The position numbers and the translations under genes were made by a program. From the NCBI RefSeq assembly GCF_012102705.1, contig NZ_JAAVTA010000003.1, positions 62,001 to 126,000 on the forward strand: a stretch of 64,000 nt of DNA. Direction: 5' to 3'. The DNA comes from Haematospirillum sp. H1815. GTDB taxonomy: Bacteria; Pseudomonadota; Alphaproteobacteria; Rhodospirillales; Rhodospirillaceae. How positions within the stretch are numbered: the first letter of the stretch is position 1; each line of letters begins with the position of its first letter. Below the pieces are notes generated by a model that saw only the letters and a program-made list of their open reading frames with translations, was not told the DNA's origin and did not search any database. Below are positions 1-9,340 of this stretch, piece after piece.

Positions 1-889
<889 letters not shown>

Positions 890-913
890 CAGCTTGGCCG
901 CATCACTCTCCGG

Positions 914-1996
914 TCAAGGAGCGGGGGAAAGATCAGGAGCGTGGATCAGGTCATCAGGCAAAGCCGCCACCTCTATCGCCCTGTCTGACAAGCGGGCGCT
1001 GTCGAATGCGCGCAGCTCGTTGACCCGTATAATGTTGCGCAAAGCTTGGGTATAGGCGGAACCACGCTCTGAATAGCGATGCAGGTAAGGAACCAGACTC
1101 ATGCCTTCAGGCAATGAGCCAGCCTTCCGGGCGGAAGAACGGGCCAATCGAAACTCTCCATACGCACTATGCGTATTCAGGTTCACAACGTAGGACCGCA
1201 CTGCGTCCAGAAGAGAGGGAAAAGAGGCAATACGCCAACCCGGTGCAATCGGGTCCGGGTGCTTCAAGCCGCGTGTAGAGGGTGTCCACTGACCAAACAA
1301 GGCATTACCCTGCATAGCAAACCGCGAGGTTCCCCAGCCACTCTCCTCAATAGCCTGAGCCAAGGCAATGGAAGGAGGCACAATATCCATCCGCTTCAGC
1401 AACTGTTCCATATTGACAACACGCATGCGATACTCGCGCGTCTTGTCTTCCAGCCACAACACATCATGGTCGCTGACTGGCATCCCCGCATTGTCACGTT
1501 CGATCAGCCTTTTCAGGCGGGTTCTGTCGCTTTCGATTTCCTCGTTAACGCGCAGGATAACCGGCAGCAACATACGCAGGAACAAGCTCTTGCGGCGTTC
1601 AACATCAACGTCGCGCATATCACGGGGAACAGACGGAGAGAAAACACGCGGCACAGCTGCAACACCGCTCCTCACGCCATCCAGACCGTAAGACAGTTCC
1701 TCATAGAGGGCATCAAGCCGTTCAGCACGCACATCAGCCGGTGTGGCCAGAGACGTTGGAACCGACGGCTTGCCAACAGGCAACAACAAGGCTGATGGAA
1801 CGCGCGATGACAAGGAAACCCATGTTCTGGGAACCGATGACACCCCCGCAGAAGCAGATTCTGATACCGTACGCTCACCGCCTGTATGCAGACCCGCCAC
1901 ACCAGAGACCACCGCACTGTACAGGCCACCTACACAGGTAAACACAACACCCAACACAACAATGTTGAAGCGCCGACAGGATCGCTTCTGATACAT
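914..1996 (-). CDS. Bax-like glucosaminidase-domain protein
   Basis: Predicted peptidoglycan hydrolase of the glucosaminidase/FlgJ superfamily, closest in layout to E. coli Bax. The 360-residue protein begins with a basic stretch and a hydrophobic segment at about 11-35 (signal peptide or anchor). A low-complexity Ser/Pro linker follows to about 85, and the catalytic domain runs from about 130 to 335. The motif AQAIEESGWGTSRFA at about 213-227 carries the likely catalytic glutamate E218 just before SGWG; FGQWTP and YVVNLNTHSAY follow, as in the family. The ATG at 1996 was chosen because AGAGGTG lies just upstream and the signal-like segment follows it. The frame is open for another 101 codons upstream, but that peptide has no plausible fold and lies in the leader described at 2126-2293. 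Convergent with nth; the stops are 24 bases apart. Confidence 0.85.
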   Translation of the reverse strand: MYQKRSCRRFNIVVLGVVFTCVGGLYSAVVSGVAGLHTGGERTVSESASAGVSSVPRTWVSLSSRVPSALLLPVGKPSVPTSLATPADVRAERLDALYEELSYGLDGVRSGVAAVPRVFSPSVPRDMRDVDVERRKSLFLRMLLPVILRVNEEIESDRTRLKRLIERDNAGMPVSDHDVLWLEDKTREYRMRVVNMEQLLKRMDIVPPSIALAQAIEESGWGTSRFAMQGNALFGQWTPSTRGLKHPDPIAPGWRIASFPSLLDAVRSYVVNLNTHSAYGEFRLARSSARKAGSLPEGMSLVPYLHRYSERGSAYTQALRNIIRVNELRAFDSARLSDRAIEVAALPDDLIHAPDLSPAP

Positions 1997-2125
1997 ACAC
2001 ACCTCTTTACCGGGGGCTGCGGCACGTTCAACACGCGAATGAAACGCAAAGATCCTCGGCGCCGCCAAGCCCTGAGCCGCAGGCATCGTACCTTTACGGC
2101 ACAACACCAAACAGACCGGCCAACA

Positions 2126-2293
2126 TGTGGTGGGAGATTCTCGCCCTTGCTTCAGGGCAGGTGAAACTCCCGTTTTGGTACGCCCTCTGGCCGGGATCTC
2201 TGGCCAAACGGGCACCGCACCGGGTTGAACACCGGCTGCACAGGGGCAAAACCGGATCATGACGCCATCACAGAGGCCCGCAGCAGCACCACA
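2126..2293 (-). promoter_or_regulatory. Structured RNA leader or small RNA upstream of the glucosaminidase gene
   Basis: Between the promoter at 2316-2344 and the glucosaminidase start lie about 310 transcribed bases with no convincing gene. Within them, TGTGGTG at 2126-2132 and CACCACA at 2287-2293 are perfect complements that would close a domain of 168 bases. Inside, GGGAG (2132-2136) pairs with CTCCC (2167-2171) around a nested GCCCT/AGGGC hairpin (2143-2158). CCGTTTTGG (2170-2178) can pair with CCAAACGG (2204-2211) with a bulged base. I compared it by eye with the cobalamin, TPP, FMN, glycine, SAM-II and c-di-GMP aptamers and with rnpB, ffs and ssrA, and recognised none. It could be a regulatory leader or an independent RNA such as a divergent 6S RNA. 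Confidence 0.4.
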
Positions 2294-2315
2294 GTCCAAG
2301 GCATCGGAGGGGAAG

Positions 2316-2344
2316 CTAATATAAAGTAAAGCACCCTAGGTCAA
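2316..2344 (-). promoter_or_regulatory. Predicted sigma-70-type promoter for the glucosaminidase leader
   Basis: On the minus strand a TTGACC -35 box (2344-2339) is followed by TATATT (2323-2318) at 15 bases or TATTAG (2321-2316) at 17 bases. Transcription would start near 2309, about 310 bases before the glucosaminidase ATG. The surrounding DNA is AT-rich compared with the flanking genes. Confidence 0.55.
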
Positions 2345-2451
2345 GCGCCTGATCTAGACAAACAGGCAAAAGACAGGCCTGGAAGGACCTATCTCATTGA
2401 TAAACAGAAGAACATGGAACAGAAATAAATTCTATATGACCCAAGTCAAAA

Positions 2452-2489
2452 GGCCCCTATTGGCACGATACAATCTGCCAATAGGGGCC
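2452..2489 (-). terminator. Rho-independent terminator of nfuA
   Basis: A perfect 14-bp inverted repeat (2452-2465 with 2476-2489) closes a 10-base loop. On the minus strand it is followed by TTTTGACTT. It lies about 100 bases after the nfuA stop and separates nfuA from the promoter at 2316-2344. Confidence 0.8.
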
Positions 2490-2591
2490 GGACATCAATG
2501 ATTCGGATATGCCAAACACCAGAATAACAGAACAAGATGTCAAAGAGATCAGGGTAACAAGGTCATATCCGGTCTCTTTACATAACGAAGA

Positions 2592-3140
2592 TTATGAAAC
2601 AGCCTCCACTGCCCTGACTTCAGGAATGAAATGACGTAACATGTTCTCAATGCCATGCTTCAGGGTCATTGTTGAACTTGGGCACCCTGAACATGATCCA
2701 CGCATATGCAGATAAACCGTACCATCACGGAATGCGCGGAAAACAATATCACCACCATCGCGGGCTACAACCGGGCGCACACGAGTTTCAATCAATTCCT
2801 TGATCTGCTCAACCAATGCAGCGTCGGCAGGATCAAAACTTTCTTCTTCAACAGAATCATGCGTAACCGGGGCACCCGAGGTGAAGTGTTCCATGATGGC
2901 ACCCAGCACAAGCGGCTTCAGAACCTGCCAGTCCCGCCCCTCACCACGCGTTACCGTCACAAAATCAGCCCCAAGGAAAACACCTGCAACACCTTCTATC
3001 GCAAAAAGACGGGTCGCCAGCGGAGAGTCCATGGCTTCAGACTCCTGCCGATAATCCGCGGTTCCTGAAGCCATAACAATCCTGCCGGGAATAAACTTCA
3101 GACTATCAGGATTGGGAGTGGATTCTGTCTGTATAAACAT
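2592..3140 (-). CDS. nfuA: NfuA-type iron-sulfur cluster carrier
   Basis: Scaffold or carrier that hands [4Fe-4S] clusters to client enzymes in the cytoplasm. The 182-residue protein has an N-terminal Nfu_N domain (from MFIQTESTPNPDSLKF to about residue 90). A C-terminal NifU-like domain (about 105-180) follows, with the cluster-binding pair C150 and C153 in GSCSGCPSST. This two-domain form is typical of alphaproteobacteria and mitochondria (NFU1) rather than of enterobacterial NfuA, whose N-terminal domain is of the degenerate A-type. The ATG at 3140 is the only start that keeps the conserved FIQTE beginning. It stands alone between its terminator and the Usp gene. Confidence 0.93.
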   Translation of the reverse strand: MFIQTESTPNPDSLKFIPGRIVMASGTADYRQESEAMDSPLATRLFAIEGVAGVFLGADFVTVTRGEGRDWQVLKPLVLGAIMEHFTSGAPVTHDSVEEESFDPADAALVEQIKELIETRVRPVVARDGGDIVFRAFRDGTVYLHMRGSCSGCPSSTMTLKHGIENMLRHFIPEVRAVEAVS

Positions 3141-3276
3141 GGAAACCTCGGGCTTTTGGCAGTTGGAAGATCTCAGGGATCACAAGCATGCTGCCGAAGC
3201 TACACCATAATGATCCGGGTTGAAATAGGACTGCTCCAGTCCTGATGCAAGCCGGGAAAAAGAGCACAGGTTCGGT

Positions 3277-3762
3277 TCAGGTCAGGGCATCAATTGCATC
3301 ATCCGTCATGGTACCAGGGACAATTGTGACCGGAATCCGCACAAGATGCGCCAACCGACCTGTCAGGGCAGATACCAGAGGCCCCGGCCCATCAGCGCCG
3401 GTTCCTGCCGCCAGAACCAGAACACTGATATTCGGCTTATCCCGAAGAAGCTTGAGAAGCTCCTCACTCGACTCGCCCTCACGGATCAATAAAACAGGCG
3501 CAGTACCGGAAATATGCTGAACGTCTGCAGCTATTTCGTTCAGGTGGCTGCTGGCCTGATATCGAAGCTCATCAGCCATACGCTCCCCGATCAGAGCATA
3601 ATGCTGGATCTCACGCGGCTGTATGATACGCAACAGCGCAACCTGTCCATCTGTACGCCGCGCACGACGGCAGGCATAGCGCAGCGCAGCGCGCATTTCC
3701 TCGCTTTCATCCACAACAACCAGAAAAGTACGCCGTACACGGCCCTGTGCGCTGTCCCCCAT
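3277..3762 (-). CDS. Universal stress protein (UspA family)
   Basis: Single-domain Usp of 161 residues, cytoplasmic. It starts with the family's first beta strand FLVVVDESEE, and near the C-terminus VLVLAAGTGADGPGPL...TGRLAHLVRIPVTIVPG matches the last strand region. The ATP-binding G-x2-G-x9-G(S/T) motif is only loosely kept, so nucleotide binding is uncertain. GGAGAA precedes the ATG at 3762. The gene follows the TauE/TIGR02186 pair by 17 bases and is probably the last gene of that operon. Its specific role cannot be read from the sequence. Confidence 0.85.
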   Translation of the reverse strand: MGDSAQGRVRRTFLVVVDESEEMRAALRYACRRARRTDGQVALLRIIQPREIQHYALIGERMADELRYQASSHLNEIAADVQHISGTAPVLLIREGESSEELLKLLRDKPNISVLVLAAGTGADGPGPLVSALTGRLAHLVRIPVTIVPGTMTDDAIDALT

Positions 3763-3779
3763 CCGGGTTTCTCCGGCTC

Positions 3780-4541
3780 TCAGTTACGTCGAAAAACAAG
3801 GGCGGCAAACCACCCCGCGCTGGCCGCAGCCAGAATGGCAAGGACGCCATACAGAACAGCATGATCGTGGGCAAACAGGAAAATCTCGGCCCCCAATCCA
3901 GCCCGACTGATACTGAGTGGCGTAATTTCGGCACTGACAACACGCCGGTCACGGACCAGGTAAACTTCCACCATATAGGTGCCGGTTGGCACGTTGGAGG
4001 GAAACTGCAGCTCGGACCGGAACAAGCGGTTAGCCATGTGATCAATCGTACCAACGGTGGTCACATAGACCCCACGCTGAGCCTTCAAGCGAACCAGCGC
4101 CTGGCGGAAAGGCTCCGTCACATGTGCATCTTCGCTGACAGGATCAAGAACCTCCAGATTCAGGTAAGACAAACCGATCTGGTGCAGTTGTCGTACGCTG
4201 TCCGGCAGGATTTCCTCCAGTGGCGCGCTGGAGGCAACAAGATAAAAAGCTGGCACACTGTCAAAAACAACTGATTCGCCATTGATCCAGATTGGACCAG
4301 ATTTTGTTTTGCGACGAATGACCTGCTGCTGCGGGGGACCACGCACCACCAAGACAATATCACCAGGGCCATCGGTAGCCCCGAACAGAAGCACATCAGT
4401 CCCGGAAAATCCGGCGTTGATAGCAACCAGATGCTTGGACAAATCAGCCACAACTGGCTGCTGACGGTTGGCATGACACACACCGGACGGAGCGGACAGA
4501 AGAATAAAAAACAAAAGACAACACAGGCGGAGTCTGGACAT
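3780..4541 (-). CDS. TIGR02186 (Alph_Pro_TM) membrane-anchored periplasmic protein
   Basis: Conserved alphaproteobacterial family without a known biochemical activity. The 253-residue protein has a cleavable signal peptide (about residues 1-24, ending SGVCHA), a periplasmic domain containing the family-typical VLLFGATDGPGDIVLVVRGP, and a single C-terminal membrane helix at about 228-248 followed by FRRN. Its ATG shares one base with the stop of the upstream TauE/SafE gene (TGATG at 4543-4539), so the two are translationally coupled. In this family the protein is nearly always next to a TauE/SafE permease, which suggests that it is a partner subunit of that transporter (inference). Confidence 0.85.
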   Translation of the reverse strand: MSRLRLCCLLFFILLSAPSGVCHANRQQPVVADLSKHLVAINAGFSGTDVLLFGATDGPGDIVLVVRGPPQQQVIRRKTKSGPIWINGESVVFDSVPAFYLVASSAPLEEILPDSVRQLHQIGLSYLNLEVLDPVSEDAHVTEPFRQALVRLKAQRGVYVTTVGTIDHMANRLFRSELQFPSNVPTGTYMVEVYLVRDRRVVSAEITPLSISRAGLGAEIFLFAHDHAVLYGVLAILAAASAGWFAALVFRRN

Positions 4542-5464
4542 CAGCCTCCTCCACCAAGGATAAAAAGCTCCTCGGGTTCGACCATCAGATCAAACGCCAG
4601 ACGAATACAGACGGCCAGCACCAGCAGTGCCAAAAGGATGCGCATCTGCTCGGCCTTGATACGGCTGCCGAAGCGGGCCCCGAACTGGGCGCCGGTCACA
4701 GCCCCAACAAGGAGTGTCAGCGCCAGCATGACATCTACGGTCTGGTTCAGCAGGGCTTGCAGGAAAGCCGTATTGGCACTGACAAAAATAACCTGGAACA
4801 GGGATGTGCCGATCACCACCTGGGTTGGCATACGCAGCACGTAAATCATGGCGGGAACGGCAACAAAACCACCACCAACCCCCATGATCGCAGCCAGAAC
4901 CCCAACAAGTACTCCGACAAGAAATGGTGGAATCACAGAAATATAAAGCCGGGAACGATGAAACGTCATTTTAAGCGGAAGTCGGTCTGCCCAGTGACCA
5001 AGCTCTTCCTGTACGGCATCGCGAGGAACATGTCCCGGACGGCGGGCCCGCCAGGTTGCCAACAGGCTTTCGCCCAGCATAAGGGAGCCAATCGTACCCA
5101 GAAACACGACATAGCACAACGCAATAGCCAGATCGATATGACCAACAGACCGAAGCCAGCGGAACAGAAAAACCCCTATTCCTGATCCAACCAGACCACC
5201 AACAAGCAGAACCATACCCATCCGTACATCAACATTCCCCCGTCTCCAGTGCGCCATAACCCCAGCAACAGACGAAGCCACAATCTGGTTGGCACCGGTT
5301 CCGACCGCAACAGCAGGCGATACACCCAGAAACATCAGCAACGGGGTCATCAGGAAACCACCACCAACACCGAATAAACCTGAAAGCCACCCAACAACGA
5401 TCCCGATCCCGAGAACGAGAAAAATATTCACCGACATTTCAGCAATCGGGAGATAGACCTGCAT
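4541..5464 (-). CDS. TauE/SafE-family membrane permease (probable sulfite/organosulfonate exporter)
   Basis: Inner-membrane protein of 307 residues with about eight hydrophobic segments. The two halves each carry the family's glycine-rich signature, GLFGVGGGFLMTPLLMFLGV near residue 30 and IMGVGGGFVAVPAMI near 195. They are separated by a hydrophilic loop at about 140-165. TauE/SafE proteins move sulfite, sulfoacetate or related anions; the substrate here cannot be told from the sequence. It is first in a probable three-gene operon with the TIGR02186 protein and the Usp. Confidence 0.87.
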   Translation of the reverse strand: MQVYLPIAEMSVNIFLVLGIGIVVGWLSGLFGVGGGFLMTPLLMFLGVSPAVAVGTGANQIVASSVAGVMAHWRRGNVDVRMGMVLLVGGLVGSGIGVFLFRWLRSVGHIDLAIALCYVVFLGTIGSLMLGESLLATWRARRPGHVPRDAVQEELGHWADRLPLKMTFHRSRLYISVIPPFLVGVLVGVLAAIMGVGGGFVAVPAMIYVLRMPTQVVIGTSLFQVIFVSANTAFLQALLNQTVDVMLALTLLVGAVTGAQFGARFGSRIKAEQMRILLALLVLAVCIRLAFDLMVEPEELFILGGGG

Positions 5465-5578
5465 TCAGAGTCCCCGGTGTTCGCGAAAGTCTGCTGGAAA
5501 ACAAGAACAGGATATTTCTTCTGTTGTACCCTGCCCCGCAGACAGTCACAGCAGAAACATCTGTAGTGAACGATAAAA

Positions 5579-5608
5579 GACCCCACACCTTGGGAAAGGC
5601 GTGGGGTC
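5579..5608 (-). terminator. Rho-independent terminator of trpS
   Basis: GACCCCAC and CCTT pair with AAGG and GTGGGGTC (5579-5591 with 5596-5608), with one internal mismatch and a short loop. On the minus strand the stem is followed by TTTTATC. It lies 25 bases after the trpS stop and insulates it from the TauE gene. Confidence 0.8.
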
Positions 5609-5633
5609 CGAAGACAAGAATGTTTCCCGTCAG

Positions 5634-6638
5634 TTAAGGTCGCAAGAACCCGACGGTATCGTAAACCTCATCGAGAATGGGACGTGCCAGGACAGAAGCC
5701 CTCTCTGCACCGTCACGCAGGACAGAGTCGATATAAGCCGGGTCAGCCACCAGTCGCCGCCATTCTGCGCTAACCGGGGCCAGCTCGGAAACCAGAAGGT
5801 CCGTCAGCATACCCTTGAACACGGCAAACGACTGCCCCCCGACATCGGCCAAGGCCGCTGCCTTGCTGATTCCCTTCAGGGCGGCAAAAATCGTCACCAG
5901 GTTGTCGGCCTCGGGCCGGTCGGCAAGTCCCGCCACAACCTCGGGCAAGGGATCGGGGTCCGTGCGGGCCTTGCGGATCTTCTGCGCAATGGCATCAGCA
6001 TCATCCGCAAGATTGATACGTGAATAATCCGACGGATCAGACTTGGACATCTTCTTGGTACCGTCACGCAGGCTCATGACCCGGGTTGCCTCTCCCAGGA
6101 TCAAGGGCTCGGGAACGGGGAATAAATCGACACCAAAATCGTTATTGAACTTGATTGCAATATCCCGGGTCAACTCCAGATGCTGTTTCTGGTCTTCCCC
6201 GACCGGCACATGCGTCGCCTTGTACAACAGAATATCTGCTGCCATCAGAGTTGGGTAAACATACAATCCGACAGAAGCATTTTCGCGATTTTTTCCGGCC
6301 TTGTCCTTGAACTGGGTCATCCGGTTCATCCAGCCGATACGGGCAACGCAGTTGAAAACCCACGCCAGCTGGGCATGACCAGGAACAGCGGACTGATTGA
6401 AAAGAATGGACTTCCCGGGATCAATACCAGCCGCGATATAGGCTGCTGCCAGTTCCCGGATAGAACGGTGAAGTTCCTTGGGATCTTGCCAAAGGGTAAT
6501 GGCATGCTGATCAACAACACAGAACACACAGTCAGAGAAGTCTTGCTGTAGCGTTACCCAGTTACGGATTGCCCCAAGATAATTGCCCAAATGCAAGTTT
6601 CCGGTAGGCTGTGCGCCGGAAAAAATACGTTTCATCAT
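5634..6638 (-). CDS. trpS: Tryptophan-tRNA ligase
   Basis: Class I aminoacyl-tRNA synthetase that charges tRNA-Trp. The 334-residue protein has the HIGH-type motif as TGNLHLGN (about 12-19) and the second signature KMSKS at 196-200 within [11 protein letters not shown]. Its length matches the bacterial enzyme. Two successive ATGs (6638, 6635) are possible starts. It lies 93 bases downstream of murJ on the same strand with no terminator visible between them, so a murJ-trpS transcript is likely. Confidence 0.97.
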   Translation of the reverse strand: MMKRIFSGAQPTGNLHLGNYLGAIRNWVTLQQDFSDCVFCVVDQHAITLWQDPKELHRSIRELAAAYIAAGIDPGKSILFNQSAVPGHAQLAWVFNCVARIGWMNRMTQFKDKAGKNRENASVGLYVYPTLMAADILLYKATHVPVGEDQKQHLELTRDIAIKFNNDFGVDLFPVPEPLILGEATRVMSLRDGTKKMSKSDPSDYSRINLADDADAIAQKIRKARTDPDPLPEVVAGLADRPEADNLVTIFAALKGISKAAALADVGGQSFAVFKGMLTDLLVSELAPVSAEWRRLVADPAYIDSVLRDGAERASVLARPILDEVYDTVGFLRP

Positions 6639-6731
6639 ACGATCCTGTTATCAAGAAGCAATCCTGCACCCAGTAGACCTGTCAGCAGGCGGATGGGATA
6701 CCCCACACAGGGCACGCGATCAAGCACGGGG

Positions 6732-8273
6732 TTAGGAACGACGCAGGACCCGCAAGTAGGCCAGATCCTCACGCCGTACAGCGCCGCACAAGAAGGCAGC
6801 CAGAAAGAAGACAGCAAGGCCAGCCGCAATCTGCACCACCAGCACACCCCATGATAAAAGCGGGATAAACAAGGGAATGGCATAGCCCACAGCATAGACA
6901 ACACCACCCATCAGGCTGGTTGCAATAAGGGTACGGGGAAGACGCTGCAACAGGCGGCGGTCCATGCGATAGTGCCCACGACGCCAGAGAACAATGCCCA
7001 AAAGCATGGCATTGACCGTACTGCTGACAGCCGTTGCCAGCGCCAGCCCAACATGGGCCATGATCTGCATCAGGACAAGGTTCAAAATCACGTTGATACC
7101 AAGCGCTACTGCGGCAATCCGGAACGGCATGGACGTATCACCACGGGCAAAGAAACCCGGGGTAAAGACCTTGACCAGAACATATGCCGGCAGGCCAAGG
7201 CAAAAGGCTGTCAACGCTGCTGCCGTTGCCTCTGTATCCGCAGCGGTGAAGGCCCCTCGCTCGTACACCAGGGCCACAATGGGCTCAGCCAGAAGCACAA
7301 GCCCCACCATGGCCGGCAGGGTCAACAGAAGGGACAGCTCCACCCCACGGTTCTGACTGTCCAAGGCTGCAGCCTCGTCTGAAGCGGCCAGCTGACGGGA
7401 TAGAACCGGCAACAGGGCTGTTCCCATCGCAATACCAACCACGCCAAGCGGCAGCTGGTTCAGGCGGTCGGCAAAGTTGAGCCAGCTGATGGAACCTTCC
7501 GGCAAGAGTGAGGCGAGCACAACGTCAATCAGAAGGCTGACCTGATACAACCCTGCCCCAAAAGCCACAGGGACAATCCGGACCAGCAAAAGGCGAACCT
7601 TGGGCGACAGGGAAGGGCGGACCAGGCGGGGCAGGAACCCGGCTCTCCATGCAGAGTGCAACAACCACAAAAACTGGACGACTCCTGCCAAGGCCGTTCC
7701 CCACGCCAGGGCATGACCCGGCGTGGGCGTAAAATCCGACAACCAGACCAGTCCGGCCATGCTGACAACATTCAACAGGACTGGCGTTCCTGCTGCTGCA
7801 GCAAACCGGCCAAGGGAATTGAGAATCCCGGACAGAAGCGAACATAAGGAAACAAAGAACAAATACGAGAAAGTAATCCCGGCCAGATCAGAGGCCAGCT
7901 CATGCTTGCCCGGGATCTCGCTGAAACCTGGCGCAAAAACGTGCATGACCCAAGGCATGGCAATCATCATAAGGGCGCTGAACAGCCCCAGCACAAGTGC
8001 AAGAAAGGAGAAGACCCGATCGGAAAAAACCCGGGCCCCGTCTTCTCCCTCCTGCTCCAGCGTCGCCGAAAACAAGGGGACAAATGCAGCCGAGAAAGCC
8101 CCCTCGGCAAACAGGCGACGGAACAGGTTTGGCAGCTTCCAGGCAACATTGAAACAGTCCGTTACCATGCCGGCACCCAGGTAATGGGCAATCAGCGCCT
8201 CACGCGCCAGGCCTGTAAAGCGCGACAGCAAGGTGAAGAAGCCAACAATGGATACCGAACGGAGCAATGCCAT
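6732..8273 (-). CDS. murJ: Lipid II flippase MurJ
   Basis: Polytopic inner-membrane protein (MOP superfamily) that flips lipid II to the periplasm during peptidoglycan synthesis. The 513-residue protein starts MALLRSVSIVGFFTLLSRFT and continues GLAREALIAHYLGAG, the conserved first helix and loop. RRLFAEGAFSAAFVPLF and about 14 hydrophobic segments follow. An in-frame TTG at 8282 is possible, but the ATG at 8273 with AGG upstream gives the usual N-terminus. It lies just before trpS on the same strand. Confidence 0.96.
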   Translation of the reverse strand: MALLRSVSIVGFFTLLSRFTGLAREALIAHYLGAGMVTDCFNVAWKLPNLFRRLFAEGAFSAAFVPLFSATLEQEGEDGARVFSDRVFSFLALVLGLFSALMMIAMPWVMHVFAPGFSEIPGKHELASDLAGITFSYLFFVSLCSLLSGILNSLGRFAAAAGTPVLLNVVSMAGLVWLSDFTPTPGHALAWGTALAGVVQFLWLLHSAWRAGFLPRLVRPSLSPKVRLLLVRIVPVAFGAGLYQVSLLIDVVLASLLPEGSISWLNFADRLNQLPLGVVGIAMGTALLPVLSRQLAASDEAAALDSQNRGVELSLLLTLPAMVGLVLLAEPIVALVYERGAFTAADTEATAAALTAFCLGLPAYVLVKVFTPGFFARGDTSMPFRIAAVALGINVILNLVLMQIMAHVGLALATAVSSTVNAMLLGIVLWRRGHYRMDRRLLQRLPRTLIATSLMGGVVYAVGYAIPLFIPLLSWGVLVVQIAAGLAVFFLAAFLCGAVRREDLAYLRVLRRS

Positions 8274-8396
8274 AAAGCACAAACCTGCATCAGCGCAAAG
8301 ACGGCGGAAGTCTAGGACAGGCCATCACCAAACACGAGACCAAATCCACCGCCCTTGATCCCACTGTTCCGGAAATCACGACCAGACAAGAAACAA

Positions 8397-8424
8397 GGGG
8401 GCCTCCGACACTCCGGAAGCCCCC
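8397..8424 (-). terminator. Rho-independent terminator of the Bax-inhibitor-1 gene
   Basis: An 11-bp stem with one mismatch (8397-8407 with 8414-8424, GGGGGC at its base) is followed on the minus strand by TTGTTTCTTG. It lies 26 bases after the stop of the gene at 8451 and before murJ. Confidence 0.75.
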
Positions 8425-8450
8425 CTGAGATATGGTAAACGCGAGAGTTC

Positions 8451-9194
8451 TTATTCGCGGTTCTGACCAAAGAAGCGGAGCAGCATCAGGAACAGGTTGA
8501 TAAAGTCCAGATACAGGGTCAAAGCCCCCATAACCGACTTTTTCAGGGCCATGTCATTGCCATCCGCTTCCAGATACATTTCCTTGACCTTCTGGGTGTC
8601 ATAGGCTGTCAGGCCGGCAAAAATGATCACCCCGACAACAGACAGCATCCAGTGCATGGCCGAACTGGCCAAGAAAATATTGACCACACTGCCAATGATC
8701 AGACCAATCAGGCCCATGGCCATGAATGCGCCCATGGCATCAAGGCTACGCCGCGTGGTGTAGCCATAAAGGCTCAGACCGGCAAAGGAGGCCGCGGTAA
8801 TGAAAAACACGCGGACAATCGATGTCTCGGTATAGGTGAAGAAGATGCTGGCCATCCAGACACCGTTCAGGGCGGCATAAGCCCAGAACAGGGCCTGGGC
8901 CGTTGACGACTGGAGAGACGCAATCCGGAACGACATGAAGAAAGCCAAGCCAATAGAGACCAGCATAGCCCCCCATACCAGCATCGAGGGCTGCATGCCC
9001 TGCGGACCGGCGCTGAAGAAAACACTGCTCAGGCCCGTGTTAGCTACCAGCCAAGCCACAATCCCGGTCAGGGCTACGCCAGAAGCCATGTAATTGTAGA
9101 CCCGCAGCATATAGGCGCGCAGGCCGGCATCAATCTCGGCGACGCCAGCGACCGAATCCGCCCGGGTCCAGGTGTTGCGGTTCTCAAGGTTCAT
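8451..9194 (-). CDS. Bax inhibitor-1/YccA family membrane protein
   Basis: Inner-membrane protein of 247 residues with about seven hydrophobic segments in the UPF0005 pattern. Recognisable parts are LRAYMLRVYNYMASGVALTG at the first helix, ALTLYLDFINLFLMLLRFFG at the last, and the C-terminal acidic residues DxxK (AYDTQKVKEMY). Distant relatives act as calcium leak channels; the bacterial YccA relative modulates FtsH. No more specific role can be read here. The ATG at 9194 is preceded by GAGAGGG and was preferred over upstream in-frame starts that would add 43 non-conserved residues. Confidence 0.9.
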   Translation of the reverse strand: MNLENRNTWTRADSVAGVAEIDAGLRAYMLRVYNYMASGVALTGIVAWLVANTGLSSVFFSAGPQGMQPSMLVWGAMLVSIGLAFFMSFRIASLQSSTAQALFWAYAALNGVWMASIFFTYTETSIVRVFFITAASFAGLSLYGYTTRRSLDAMGAFMAMGLIGLIIGSVVNIFLASSAMHWMLSVVGVIIFAGLTAYDTQKVKEMYLEADGNDMALKKSVMGALTLYLDFINLFLMLLRFFGQNRE

Positions 9195-9340
9195 GAAACC
9201 CTCTCTGAAAGACAAAAAACAAGCACTGTCCCTATGAATATGGCACGGAATTGGGGCAACGCAACAAGAACCGGACACGCCAGGTACGGTTTTCAGGAGC
9301 CAGGGGGCAAGCCCTGCTACCAACGGATCAGGGTTTTTCC

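Noticed and set aside
2126-2293. Cobalamin, TPP, FMN, glycine or c-di-GMP riboswitch
   Set aside because: The conserved core sequences of these aptamers are not present on either strand.
1997-2299. 101-codon N-terminal extension of the glucosaminidase
   Set aside because: Cys/Gly-rich with no plausible fold, upstream of a good ribosome site and signal peptide; better explained as an untranslated structured leader.
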